64,000 nucleotides of DNA. Source: Planctomycetota bacterium (lineage in GTDB: Bacteria; Planctomycetota; UBA1135; JACQFD01). The translations under genes and the position numbers were made by a program. The stretch is taken from NCBI GenBank assembly GCA_016200225.1, contig JACQFD010000002.1, positions 186,001 to 250,000 on the forward strand, given 5' to 3'. Below the pieces are notes generated by a model. That model saw only the letters and a list, made by a program, of their open reading frames with translations, was not told the origin of the DNA and did no database searches. This document shows, piece by piece, positions 55,378 through 64,000 of this stretch; the stretch's first letter is position 1, and each line of letters starts with the position of its first letter.

Positions 55378-56079
55378 TCACCGCGCGCCGGAAACAACGG
55401 CGCCGTCGCGTAATTGTATGATCCGCGTCGCGCGCGCGAGCACGGCGGGATCGTGAGAGGCGACGACGATACTAATATTTCGTTCGCGCACGGCGGCCGC
55501 CAGCGCGTCGAGAAGCGCCACGCCGATCGCGCTGTCGAGGTGGCTCGTCGGTTCGTCGGCAAATATACAATCGGGGTTGCCCGCGAGAGCGCGCGCGAGC
55601 GCCGCGCGCTGGCGTTCGCCGCTCGAGAGCGCGGACGGATACGACCGCGCGAGGGTTTGAATCTGTAACATCCCGAGCGCCGCGTCCGCTCGCTTACGAC
55701 ATTGCGCGCCGTCGAATCCGCGCAGTTCGAGCGGCAATTCGATATTTTCGCCGACGGTGAGCGCGGGGCTCAAATTGTTATCGGATAGTAATAATCCGAC
55801 GTGTTGTAAACGAAGCCGCGCTCGCTCCTCCGCCGTCGCCGACGAGATCGTTACATTTAACAATAACACTTCGCCGCGCGTCGGCACGTCGATTCCGGAT
55901 AGTAAATGTAATAATGTCGATTTTCCCGATCCGGACGGCCCCGCGACCGCGACAAATTCGCCGCGCTCGATGCGCAGCGAAACGCCGCGCACCGCCGCCA
56001 CTTCCACGCGCGCCCGCGGCTCGCGAAAAATCCGCCACACATCGCGGGCTTCGATGAGAGGCTGTCGATCCGCGGCCAT
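55378..56079 (-). CDS. LolD/MacB-type ABC transporter ATPase
   Basis: 233 residues from the ATG at 56079 (MAADRQPLIEARDVWRIFRE). Walker A VAGPSGSGKSTLLHLL, Q-loop NLSPALTVGENIEL, signature LSSGERQRAALARAL (Ser for the usual second Gly), Walker B CIFADEPT and switch His ASHDPAV are in place. It drives the FtsX-like permease. The 14-bp gap to the LolA-like gene shows one operon. Confidence 0.92.
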   Translation of the reverse strand: MAADRQPLIEARDVWRIFREPRARVEVAAVRGVSLRIERGEFVAVAGPSGSGKSTLLHLLSGIDVPTRGEVLLLNVTISSATAEERARLRLQHVGLLLSDNNLSPALTVGENIELPLELRGFDGAQCRKRADAALGMLQIQTLARSYPSALSSGERQRAALARALAGNPDCIFADEPTSHLDSAIGVALLDALAAAVRERNISIVVASHDPAVLARATRIIQLRDGAVVSGAR

Positions 56080-56086
56080 TGTACAA

Positions 56087-57514
56087 TTAATTCTTGTACA
56101 CGCGATGCACGAGAGACTTGTCGATTTGCGCGAGATGCTCCGCGAATTCCCGGTCAAGCCGCCCGGCGTCGGCATGCATCCATTCGAAAGCGCTTCTCTT
56201 CAATCCGCCCTGCTTTCGATACTCTTCGACGAGCTTGGCGAACGATTGTTTATAAATGCCGTTTTTATAATGTAATAAAAAATGCACGAGAGCGCCGCCC
56301 TCTTCGTAACCGACGCCTTTCTTGTCGAATCGACCCGGATCGCAATGCATGAACTCGGACAGCGGTTCGAGTTTGCCGCTTCCCGCGCATTGGATGGCGT
56401 AGGCGAGATCGTCGTCGACGGCGTCTCCCCATTTATAACTTATATCTTTTCCTTTGCGATCGACCGACATCGTTTCGAAGTAAACGGCAAAACCCTCCTC
56501 GAACCAGCCGAGCGGAAACTTCGACTGGTTGTCCCTCACTGCTACCGTCAAACGCAGGTCGAATTGCTGGTGAAAGCCCTCGTGCAGCATCGTCTCCGTC
56601 AATTGTAATGTGTCGCCCGAATACTTGGATAAATCGTCGAAAAAGTAACCGATCTTCGTCGACGGGTGGTAGATGCCGACCGTCTCGCCTTCGATCGTCG
56701 AATCGTCGTGTCCCATCAGTTGCATCACGCAATGCGTCGTGAACGCCGAATCGAATAAATATATATTCAACGGTTCCTTCGCGTCGCGCACCGGCAGGCC
56801 GAGATTCGCCATCAGTTGCCCGAACGATTCATACATATCCTCGCACGTCTGCGCGAATCGGAACGCGCGATCGGATTTGATATTTGTAACAAATCGGTAA
56901 TGCCTGGTTTTCATCCCCCACGCGTCGCTCCAGCCGGCCAGTTCCTTGCGCAGATCGTTTTCGTCGAGAAATCCGCCGCCCACGCGAGCGAGCGCCGCGC
57001 GCGCGGCGTCGCGATCCTTGTTTCGAACGACTCCATAATTAAATATCGCATCGAGGTTGCGTTTTCGCAGCGCGGCGCCCGCTTTCGCGGAGCGGTTCAG
57101 CTCGAACGAAATCGTATACGACTCGTCGGCCAGATCCTCCAATTTTAGTTTTTCGGCCTCTTCCGCGAGGTGGAAGAGTTTTTCGGCCTCGGGGTGGATT
57201 CTTTTCTTATACTCCGAAACATACTCGTTCATTCTTAGATTCACGGCGGTCTTATAATCTCTCAAAACACTCTCTCGCGGAATCGCGTCGAGGGCGTCGA
57301 GTTTCTTTACAATTTTACTTTCGGGATCCGCTTTGAGAACGCGGCGCGCGAGAATCGAGAACTCGCGATATAACTTTTGATCGAGCGCCCATTCCGCGAG
57401 CGCCGTCTCCTTTTCCAGAACGGCGGCTTTTTCCGCGTCGATTCTCGTCCGGATCGCGTTGTCGGGCGCCGGACTCTGAATCAGTACGATTCCGGCGATC
57501 AACAGTGAAATCAT
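56087..57514 (-). CDS. Exported gluzincin-type zinc metalloprotease (DUF1570-like)
   Basis: 475 residues with a short hydrophobic N-terminus (MISLLIAGIVLIQSPAP). Helical N-terminal half, then a catalytic region with HEGFH at 311-315 (HExxH) and a third ligand Glu340 in WFEEGFAVYFE. The domain resembles the DUF1570/peptidase MA-like family. It is the first gene before the ABC cassette with a 7-bp gap, so it may process envelope proteins handled by that system. Confidence 0.78.
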   Translation of the reverse strand: MISLLIAGIVLIQSPAPDNAIRTRIDAEKAAVLEKETALAEWALDQKLYREFSILARRVLKADPESKIVKKLDALDAIPRESVLRDYKTAVNLRMNEYVSEYKKRIHPEAEKLFHLAEEAEKLKLEDLADESYTISFELNRSAKAGAALRKRNLDAIFNYGVVRNKDRDAARAALARVGGGFLDENDLRKELAGWSDAWGMKTRHYRFVTNIKSDRAFRFAQTCEDMYESFGQLMANLGLPVRDAKEPLNIYLFDSAFTTHCVMQLMGHDDSTIEGETVGIYHPSTKIGYFFDDLSKYSGDTLQLTETMLHEGFHQQFDLRLTVAVRDNQSKFPLGWFEEGFAVYFETMSVDRKGKDISYKWGDAVDDDLAYAIQCAGSGKLEPLSEFMHCDPGRFDKKGVGYEEGGALVHFLLHYKNGIYKQSFAKLVEEYRKQGGLKRSAFEWMHADAGRLDREFAEHLAQIDKSLVHRVYKN

Positions 57515-57528
57515 ATTTATTTATAATG

Positions 57529-60500
57529 TCAGGGCTGGATCGTCAATTGTAATCCGCGCGAAGTGACGACTTTCAGCGGCGACGTGGAACACGCCTCGCC
57601 GTCGATGAAATCCTCGACAAACAGTCCTTGCACATAATATGTCTTTCCGATGAGCGTATTGTCATTCGGAATTCCGACGGGGCCGATGCCGGTCCCCCAG
57701 TCGTCGGTGTAGATATTGAAATAATAAAATTCGGTCATATTGACGAAATCGAGGAGCATCTGGACGCCGAGACTAAAATAATCGTTGCCGACCGGATCCG
57801 AAACATTGGCGACGAGGCCGATGCCGAGGCTGTTCCGCGGCGCGTGCGTGCAGGTAAATGTAAAATCCGGAGTATTTACTTTCGGATCCTTGTTCGCGTT
57901 CATAATGATTTTTCCGTAACATCCGGACGTGCCGAAGCCGTAGTACGCGAAACTCGCGGGTTTCGGTTCGGCGTTCGTCAATACAGATACGGAGCGGCCC
58001 GCGAACGCCGCGAGCGCGAGGTCGGGGCGGCCGTCGAGATTGAAATCGCCGACCGCGACGCTTCGCAGCGCGCGCCCGGCAAGATGGCGCTGTTCCGCGG
58101 CGAACGAACCGGCGCCGAGGCCGAAGAATAACGATAAATCGTCGCTCGTATTGTTAGCGGACGCGATGTCGACGAATCCGTCGGCGTCGAGATCGGTGAT
58201 CGCTACTGAAATCGGACCGACGCCCGCGTTCAACGTTGCTAATGAAAACACTCCGCCGCCGGTGTTGATCATGGTCGACACGGTGCTCGACGAGAAATTC
58301 GCCGACGCCATGTCGAGCAATCCGTTTTGATCGAGATCGCCGGCGTCGAGTCCACCGCAGCGGGAACCCGCGGGAAGTGTATAAAACACAGGACTATAAT
58401 AAAGTCCAAAACCGACCGACTGGTAGAATAGTACATTCGCGGTTCCAAACAATCCGACGGCGATGTCGAGATTGCCGTCGGCGTCGAAATTTCCGAGAAG
58501 CACGAAATCCGGCTGGCTGCCCGCCGGAAGATCGACATTCGGCGCGAAGATTCCGCCACCGAAATTCATTAATAATGAAATCGAATTTCCATTGAAATTC
58601 GCCGTGACGACGTCGGGGAGACCGTCCTGATTGATATCGCCGATCGCGGCGCAAAGCGGGCCGTAGTCCGTCGTATAATTAGCAACCGGGCCGTACAATC
58701 CGGCGCCGACGCCCTTGCGGACGGAAATTGTATTATTCGCCTGGCTCGGCGAAACGAGATCGGGAATCCCGTCGAGATCGACGTCGCCGATCGCGGCGGG
58801 ACGCGGCAGCGGATCGACCGACACCGGAGCGCCGGGCGCGAAGCAGCCGGAATTGTTAAGTCGCGGCGTGAGGCTCGAGGTGTCGAAATCGACCGTCACG
58901 AGATCGGACTGGCCGTCGTGATCGAGGTCGGCTGCCATTGTATATATTAATTCCGACGGCGCCGGAAGATTATTAGCCATCGAAAACCAGTCGCGGTTCG
59001 TTGTCGACCCGGAAGAAAGGAAAACGCGGAGCGGACCTCCCGCGAGGTATTCGATCGTCGCAAAATCGGGGCGACCATCGCGGTTGAAATCCGCGGCGGC
59101 GACGCCGATCATATTACAATTCGAAGGGATGGTCGGCCCCACGATATAACCTCCTTGTCCGTTTCCAAGCACGATGGGCGTGCTGCCGCACGCTCCCGCG
59201 AGCGCGAGATCGTTCTTTCCGTCCGTGTTGAAATCGGCGATGGCCAATTGTTGTAAGCTCGCGTTCGTCACCGTCGATACTTTCAATGGACCGAACGTGC
59301 CGGAGCCCGTTCCGGGCATCACGCCGATAATGCCGGAAGACGGACCCGCAAGTGTAATAATATCCGGTTTTCCGTCGCGGTTGGCGTCGTCGATGGCGAC
59401 GCCGACCGGCATGTAACTGAGCGCGTAATTGACAGGAGCCGCGAACGTCAGCGTGCCTGTGGAAAGATGTACAACAATATCATTGTACCCGCTCGTCCCC
59501 ACGACGACGTCGGGCCGGCCGTCTTCGTTTACATCCGCGACGGCGACGCGGATGGGCGTCGCGATGTTCGAGAGCGCGACCGCCGGCGACATTCCGCTGT
59601 ACGCTCCGTTATTGATACATATATGCGTTGCGATCGTGTTCACATCGTTAATTGCAATATCAAGCTTTCCGTCAAGATTAAAATCGCCGGCGGCAAGCGA
59701 CGTGCAATTATTACCACCGACGTATGTGAGCACGTTTACATAACCGGCGAGCAACGTATAGGAGACGATGAGGCCGGAAATCGGCGCGCTCGCGGACTGC
59801 GCCACATCGAGATATCCGTCATTATCAAAATCGCCGGAAATGACCCCCGTCGCGAACCACAGAAGTGAATTGCTCGACGTCTGCGCCATCGTGCCGGCGC
59901 CGTTATTTGCATACATTGCAGCGTATCCGCTGGTCATATAGACAAAAAGGTCGGTCGCGCCGTCGCGCGCGAAGTCGCCCGCGACGATTCTGAATGGCGC
60001 ATTGGCCCCCGTGCCATACGCACTGGACGGAAGAAAATTGAATTGTCCGGAGCGCGCCACGTTCCCCATGAACAGCGAAACCGTGCCGGACGATTTGTTA
60101 GAAGTCGCAACGTCGGCGCGGCCGTCGCCGTTGAAATCCGCGGCGGCACCGCCCGTGGGCGCGAGGCCGTTGACGTTTAATTGTATGAATGCGCCGAATG
60201 TACCATTTCCGCTTCCCGGAACCCATGCGAGGACGATCGTGTCCGCGCTGGTGACGGCGACGTCGGCATTGCCGTCCTGATTGAAATCCGCGAGCATGAC
60301 GCCGCTTCCGTTGACGCCAACGTTTGCAAATGATAGATACGCGAGGCCGGATGGACCGCCGCCAAAAACATAAGTAATACCGCCGGTATTTGCACTAAAG
60401 ACCGCGTCGGGATAACCGTCGTGATTGATGTCGCCCGTCGCGACGCCCGTGAGCGATGTTGCGCCCGCGGGGAACTGCGGTGCGCCAAGGACGCCGACGT

Positions 60501-61149
60501 TTCCCGGAAAATAAGTTATACTAAATGAATTCGCGGTCACGACGTCGGGCGAACCGTCCATGTTGAAATCGTCGATCGCGACCGCGAGGGGATTTGTAAA
60601 CGCGCCCGTCGAGTAACCCACGGGCGCGAGAAAACCACCCGCGGCGGTTCCTAACAATACAACCGCCATGCTCGCGGCCGAATTGATAGTAACAATATCG
60701 AGATTGCCGTCGCGATTCAGGTCGGCGGCCGCGATGCCGTCGACGGCAAAGGTGCATGAGTAGCCGGCCGGCAGGAGATATCCCCCCGCCGGCGTTCCGA
60801 ACGAAATTAATATAATCGGATTCGACCCGTTGCCACAAACGATGTCCGCGATGCCATCGTGGTTGAAATCGCCGGCGACCATCTGATAAGTCGACCCGGC
60901 GACAATATTTGTATTGAGCGATGTAAAGAATCCATTGTTGGCGGAACTATTCAAAAATCCCGGCACTCCGGAAGCCGAACCGACGAGAAAATCGGGCGCC
61001 CCGTCGCGGTTGATGTCCGCGACCGCCATGCGGCCGAGCTGGACTCCCGTGGAATAGGATCGATCCGGGCAGAGCTGCGCGCGGGCGGGAGCCGCGGCCG
61101 CGGCGGCGATAACTGATATTAAATAAAAGAGTTTGGTCGACGGTCGCAT
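57529..61149 (-). CDS. Giant secreted FG-GAP/VCBS repeat protein
   Basis: 1206 residues. Signal peptide (LFYLISVIAAAAAAPARAQ). About 20 integrin-like FG-GAP units with calcium-binding D-x-D/N-x-D-G-x-x-D cores (VADVNEDGRPDVVVGTS, AIDDANRDGKPDIITLA, VAIDDFNMDGSPDVVTANS). The last ~135 residues (YGFGTSGCYGKIIMNANKDP... RGLQLTIQP) are the C-terminal domain shared with 26344-27285 and 61178-64000. A calcium-stabilised extracellular propeller is likely. It has a close paralogue directly upstream. Confidence 0.9.
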   Translation of the reverse strand: MRPSTKLFYLISVIAAAAAAPARAQLCPDRSYSTGVQLGRMAVADINRDGAPDFLVGSASGVPGFLNSSANNGFFTSLNTNIVAGSTYQMVAGDFNHDGIADIVCGNGSNPIILISFGTPAGGYLLPAGYSCTFAVDGIAAADLNRDGNLDIVTINSAASMAVVLLGTAAGGFLAPVGYSTGAFTNPLAVAIDDFNMDGSPDVVTANSFSITYFPGNVGVLGAPQFPAGATSLTGVATGDINHDGYPDAVFSANTGGITYVFGGGPSGLAYLSFANVGVNGSGVMLADFNQDGNADVAVTSADTIVLAWVPGSGNGTFGAFIQLNVNGLAPTGGAAADFNGDGRADVATSNKSSGTVSLFMGNVARSGQFNFLPSSAYGTGANAPFRIVAGDFARDGATDLFVYMTSGYAAMYANNGAGTMAQTSSNSLLWFATGVISGDFDNDGYLDVAQSASAPISGLIVSYTLLAGYVNVLTYVGGNNCTSLAAGDFNLDGKLDIAINDVNTIATHICINNGAYSGMSPAVALSNIATPIRVAVADVNEDGRPDVVVGTSGYNDIVVHLSTGTLTFAAPVNYALSYMPVGVAIDDANRDGKPDIITLAGPSSGIIGVMPGTGSGTFGPLKVSTVTNASLQQLAIADFNTDGKNDLALAGACGSTPIVLGNGQGGYIVGPTIPSNCNMIGVAAADFNRDGRPDFATIEYLAGGPLRVFLSSGSTTNRDWFSMANNLPAPSELIYTMAADLDHDGQSDLVTVDFDTSSLTPRLNNSGCFAPGAPVSVDPLPRPAAIGDVDLDGIPDLVSPSQANNTISVRKGVGAGLYGPVANYTTDYGPLCAAIGDINQDGLPDVVTANFNGNSISLLMNFGGGIFAPNVDLPAGSQPDFVLLGNFDADGNLDIAVGLFGTANVLFYQSVGFGLYYSPVFYTLPAGSRCGGLDAGDLDQNGLLDMASANFSSSTVSTMINTGGGVFSLATLNAGVGPISVAITDLDADGFVDIASANNTSDDLSLFFGLGAGSFAAEQRHLAGRALRSVAVGDFNLDGRPDLALAAFAGRSVSVLTNAEPKPASFAYYGFGTSGCYGKIIMNANKDPKVNTPDFTFTCTHAPRNSLGIGLVANVSDPVGNDYFSLGVQMLLDFVNMTEFYYFNIYTDDWGTGIGPVGIPNDNTLIGKTYYVQGLFVEDFIDGEACSTSPLKVVTSRGLQLTIQP

Positions 61150-61177
61150 GGTATAGTGAGAGCTCGTTGAGAGGCAA

Positions 61178-64000
61178 TCAGGGTTGAATAGTAATATGAA
61201 TTCCGCGCGTGGTCATCAAGTCGTTGAACGACGCGGAGCAGGACTGGCCGCCCGAAACGTCTTCCGCGAACAGCGCCTGAATATAATAGTTCTTTCCTAT
61301 CAGCGAATTGTCGTTCGGAATCGCGGCCGGGCCGATGCCGACGCCCCAGTTGTCCGAATAGAAATCGAACCAATAGAATTCGGATAGATTAATAAAATCG
61401 AGATGCATCAATACTCCGATGCTAAAATAATCCGTTCCGACAAAATCCGCGACGTCGGCGACGAGGCCGATTCCGAGCGAATTCCGCGGCGCGCCCGTGC
61501 ACGTGAACCGAAAGCCCGGATTATTTACTTTCGGAATATCGTTTGCATTCAAAACGCCGCGCCCGTAGCAGCCGTGCGTTCCCGTTCCGTACGCATTCAT
61601 GAATCCGAACGGTTTCGGCGCATTGGTTATTATAGATAATTCCTTCCCGGCGAAGCACGCGAGCGCCAGATCGGGACGGCCGTCGAGATTGAAATCCGCG
61701 ACGGCGATGTTCCGCAGCGAGTGCCCCGCGAGGTGGCGCTGCTCCACGTACGTTGGCGCGTAGAAAAATGACAAATCGTCGCTCGCGTTGTTTGCCGTCG
61801 CGAAATCCGCGTAACCGTCGCCGTTCAAATCCGTGATCGCGACCGCGATCGGTCCGCCGCCCGCGTTCATTGAATTTAAAGAAAACGCGCCGTTGCCGAA
61901 ATTCGGCATCGTCGTAATTGTATTTGAACTAAAATTCGCGGTCGCGATGTCGAGCGTTCCGTCTTGATCGAAATCGCCCGCGTCGAGCCCCGTGCAGCGC
62001 GAGTTCGCCGGAAGCGAATAAATCGCGGGAATATAATAATATCCGCCGCCGATGGCCAGGAATACCTGCATGTCGTTCGAGCCGAAGAGCCCGACCGCGA
62101 TGTCGAGCTTGGAGTCGCCGTCGAAATTTCCAAATATTACATAATCCGGCTGGCTTCCCGTGCCGAGATTCATCGGCGCGCCGAATGCGCCCGCGCCGTT
62201 ATTAAATAATAATGAAATCGAGTCCGCGCCGATGTTTGCCGTGACGACGTCGGGCCAGCCGTCCTGATTCGCGTCTCCAATCGCGGCGCATAGCGGGCCC
62301 GCGTCCGTTCCATAAGTAAACAACGCGCCGAACGATCCGCCGCCGAGTCCTTTGCGCACCGAAATTGTATTATTTGCCTGGCTCGGCGACACGAAGTCGA
62401 GGATGCCGTCCATATTCACGTCGCCGAGCGCGCCCGGACGCGGGAAAGGATCGACGGAGACGCTGTTTTCGAGACTGAAGCAGCCGTTATCATTAAAACG
62501 CGCGGAAATACTACTATTATCGAAATCGACTGTGAACAGATCCGCCTGCCCGTCGTGATTCCCGTCCGCCGACATCGTAAACATTAATTGCGACGACGCG
62601 GGAATATTATTTGTCGCCGAACAGGCGTCCGCGTAGTTTCCGGTCACCGACGCGAGCGCGATCGTCAGCGGGCCGAACGGGCTTCCGGCCGTGAAACCGA
62701 AATCGAGCATTCCGTTGCGGTCGAAATCCGCGGTTGTAAACGAATCGAGCGCGTAATTGGATGTAAGGAGCGTCGAATATACAAATGTGCCGAGTCCGTT
62801 TCCTAACATTATGACGCACGGAAAAATCGACTGGAGCGCGACGACGTCGGGCTTGCCGTCCATATTGAGATCCGCCGCGTGGACGCCGGACAGCCCGGCG
62901 TACGGAGTCTGCGACGGCACGGGGGCGGCGAGTGATCCGTTCCCGTTCCCCGAAAAGAATAGTACATTTCCGGGCGAACCCTGATCGGCCGTCGCGACGT
63001 CGAGCGTTCCATTTCTGTTATAATCCGCCGCGGCGATGTCCAACGTTAGTCCGCCGTTGCCGAACGAGAGCGGCGCCGCGAAATTGTAACCTCCGGACGA
63101 AAGCCGGACGCGGATGCCGTTTGCCGTAAACTCGTCGCTCACGAGATCCATCCGTCCGTCGCCGTTGACGTCGGCCGCGATCAGATTCGAATTATTCGTT
63201 CCCGCGAGCGTATTCACAATCGTTATAAAAGTCGCCCCGGGCGAACATATATAAATATTTCCCGTGCCGGCGTCGGTGACGGCGATGTCGAGATTTCCGT
63301 CGAGATTGAAATCCGCCGCGGCGATCGTCGAACCGAAATTCGAGCCGATGTTTTGTTGTATCGTAAAGTATCCCGTCGAAATGACATATGCCACGGCGAG
63401 TCCGGGCCCGGAATTCGACATCGCGGCGGCGACGTCCGTGCTTCCGTCATTATTAAAATCTCCCGCGACGAGCTGCCTCGTAGAGTTTCCGAGCGTCGTG
63501 CCGTTGAAGAAAGAAAAACCGCCGGACCCGTTATTGGTATAAAGCGCGCCGATCCCCGAGGACAGTCCGATGAACGCATCCGTCGCGCCGTCCTGCTTGA
63601 AATCGGCGGCCGCCACGGCTCCGGGAATTGCGCTCAGCGGAAACGTCGCTGCCGTCGAATATTCAATTTGATTATTTTTTCTTACACATCCAAAAAATAC
63701 GGAAACGCTTCCCGATGCAGCGTTGCCCGTAAGGATGTCCACGCGGCCGTCGCGATTGATGTCCGCGGCGGTGCCCCCGACGGGCGACGTTCCGTTTACC
63801 GGCAGAATCACCGGCGGTCCAAATGTAGCATTTCCGCCGCCCGCGGCCCAAGATAACAGATTGCCGGCCGAGCCCGTGGCGGCGAAATCGTCGCGGCCGT
63901 CCTGATTCAGATCGGCGACGACAACTCCACTCGAGGGCAGGCCGGCGTTCGCGGAACTTAAGTATCCAATTCCGGAGGCGTTTCCGCCGTAAATAGTAAC
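61178..64000 (-). CDS. FG-GAP/VCBS repeat protein, partial (N-terminus outside window)
   Basis: The frame stays open to the right edge: codons at 63812-64000 translate to more FG-GAP sequence (SGVVVADLNQDGRDDFAATG), so the start is outside; the GTG at 63811 is not it. 940 residues are visible. Repeats have the same layout as 57529-61149 and the sequence is clearly paralogous along most of its length, including matching segments such as SPSQANNTISVRKG and the shared C-terminal domain (YGTGTHGCYGRGVLNAND... RGIHITIQP). The pair arose by tandem duplication. Confidence 0.9.
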   Translation of the reverse strand, partial: VTIYGGNASGIGYLSSANAGLPSSGVVVADLNQDGRDDFAATGSAGNLLSWAAGGGNATFGPPVILPVNGTSPVGGTAADINRDGRVDILTGNAASGSVSVFFGCVRKNNQIEYSTAATFPLSAIPGAVAAADFKQDGATDAFIGLSSGIGALYTNNGSGGFSFFNGTTLGNSTRQLVAGDFNNDGSTDVAAAMSNSGPGLAVAYVISTGYFTIQQNIGSNFGSTIAAADFNLDGNLDIAVTDAGTGNIYICSPGATFITIVNTLAGTNNSNLIAADVNGDGRMDLVSDEFTANGIRVRLSSGGYNFAAPLSFGNGGLTLDIAAADYNRNGTLDVATADQGSPGNVLFFSGNGNGSLAAPVPSQTPYAGLSGVHAADLNMDGKPDVVALQSIFPCVIMLGNGLGTFVYSTLLTSNYALDSFTTADFDRNGMLDFGFTAGSPFGPLTIALASVTGNYADACSATNNIPASSQLMFTMSADGNHDGQADLFTVDFDNSSISARFNDNGCFSLENSVSVDPFPRPGALGDVNMDGILDFVSPSQANNTISVRKGLGGGSFGALFTYGTDAGPLCAAIGDANQDGWPDVVTANIGADSISLLFNNGAGAFGAPMNLGTGSQPDYVIFGNFDGDSKLDIAVGLFGSNDMQVFLAIGGGYYYIPAIYSLPANSRCTGLDAGDFDQDGTLDIATANFSSNTITTMPNFGNGAFSLNSMNAGGGPIAVAITDLNGDGYADFATANNASDDLSFFYAPTYVEQRHLAGHSLRNIAVADFNLDGRPDLALACFAGKELSIITNAPKPFGFMNAYGTGTHGCYGRGVLNANDIPKVNNPGFRFTCTGAPRNSLGIGLVADVADFVGTDYFSIGVLMHLDFINLSEFYWFDFYSDNWGVGIGPAAIPNDNSLIGKNYYIQALFAEDVSGGQSCSASFNDLMTTRGIHITIQP

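Noticed and set aside
1..64000. tRNA, rRNA or riboswitch genes
   Set aside because: I looked for cloverleaf and T-loop patterns and known riboswitch cores and saw none convincing; without a covariance search this remains a negative by eye.

Overview
The window is high-GC DNA that most likely comes from a planctomycete (Planctomycetota) or close relative. The best evidence is a PSCyt1-DUF1549-DUF1553 protein followed at once by a DUF1501 protein, which is a hallmark planctomycete pair. Supporting this are an ECF sigma factor joined through a membrane helix to a large extracytoplasmic region, many secreted HEAT, beta-propeller and FG-GAP proteins, and lipid A synthesis (lpxK). I see no rRNA, tRNA, CRISPR array, prophage or intact insertion sequence.

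Layout. 0-8.2 kb: partial lpxK, an HtrA-like protease, a double GT2 glycosyltransferase, the sigma-receptor fusion, a DMT permease and a DUF1579 protein. 8.5-14.8 kb: four plus-strand exported proteins (beta-propeller, unknown, carboxypeptidase-regulatory-like, HEAT-repeat). 14.8-20 kb: a VapBC toxin-antitoxin pair with a visible operator palindrome, a VIT/VWA protein, an orphan zf-HC2 anti-sigma-like protein beside DoxX, and an MsrB-MsrA fusion. 20-35 kb: a patchwork with repeat-filled intergenic DNA (23-bp tandem repeats, a 22-bp perfect hairpin, REP-like hairpins, and a ~425-bp element present twice plus a fragment), a DEAD-box helicase, exported proteins, two exported TIM-barrel sugar-isomerase-like proteins, a basic winged-helix protein and a low-GC stretch. 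35-42 kb: the PSCyt1/DUF1501 pair. 42-53 kb: a nearly complete type II secretion/type IV pilus-like operon on the minus strand. 53-64 kb: an ABC exporter/LolA-like/FtsX cassette with a metalloprotease, then two giant tandem FG-GAP repeat proteins, the second running off the right edge.

Three of the secreted proteins (26344-27285, 57529-61149 and the partial 61178-64000) carry different N-terminal modules but end in the same ~130-residue Cys-containing domain. Since the window also encodes a type II-like secretion machine, a plausible but unproven link is that this domain marks a class of exported substrates.

Many genes share an unusual synonymous pattern: Leu is CTC mainly before a codon starting with G (forming C|G across the junction) and TTA/TTG/CTT/CTG otherwise, giving A+T-only islands inside very CpG-rich genes. 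The DEAD-box helicase, the pseudopilins, the winged-helix protein and the 32.5-34.1 kb block follow it much less, so codon use is clearly not uniform here.
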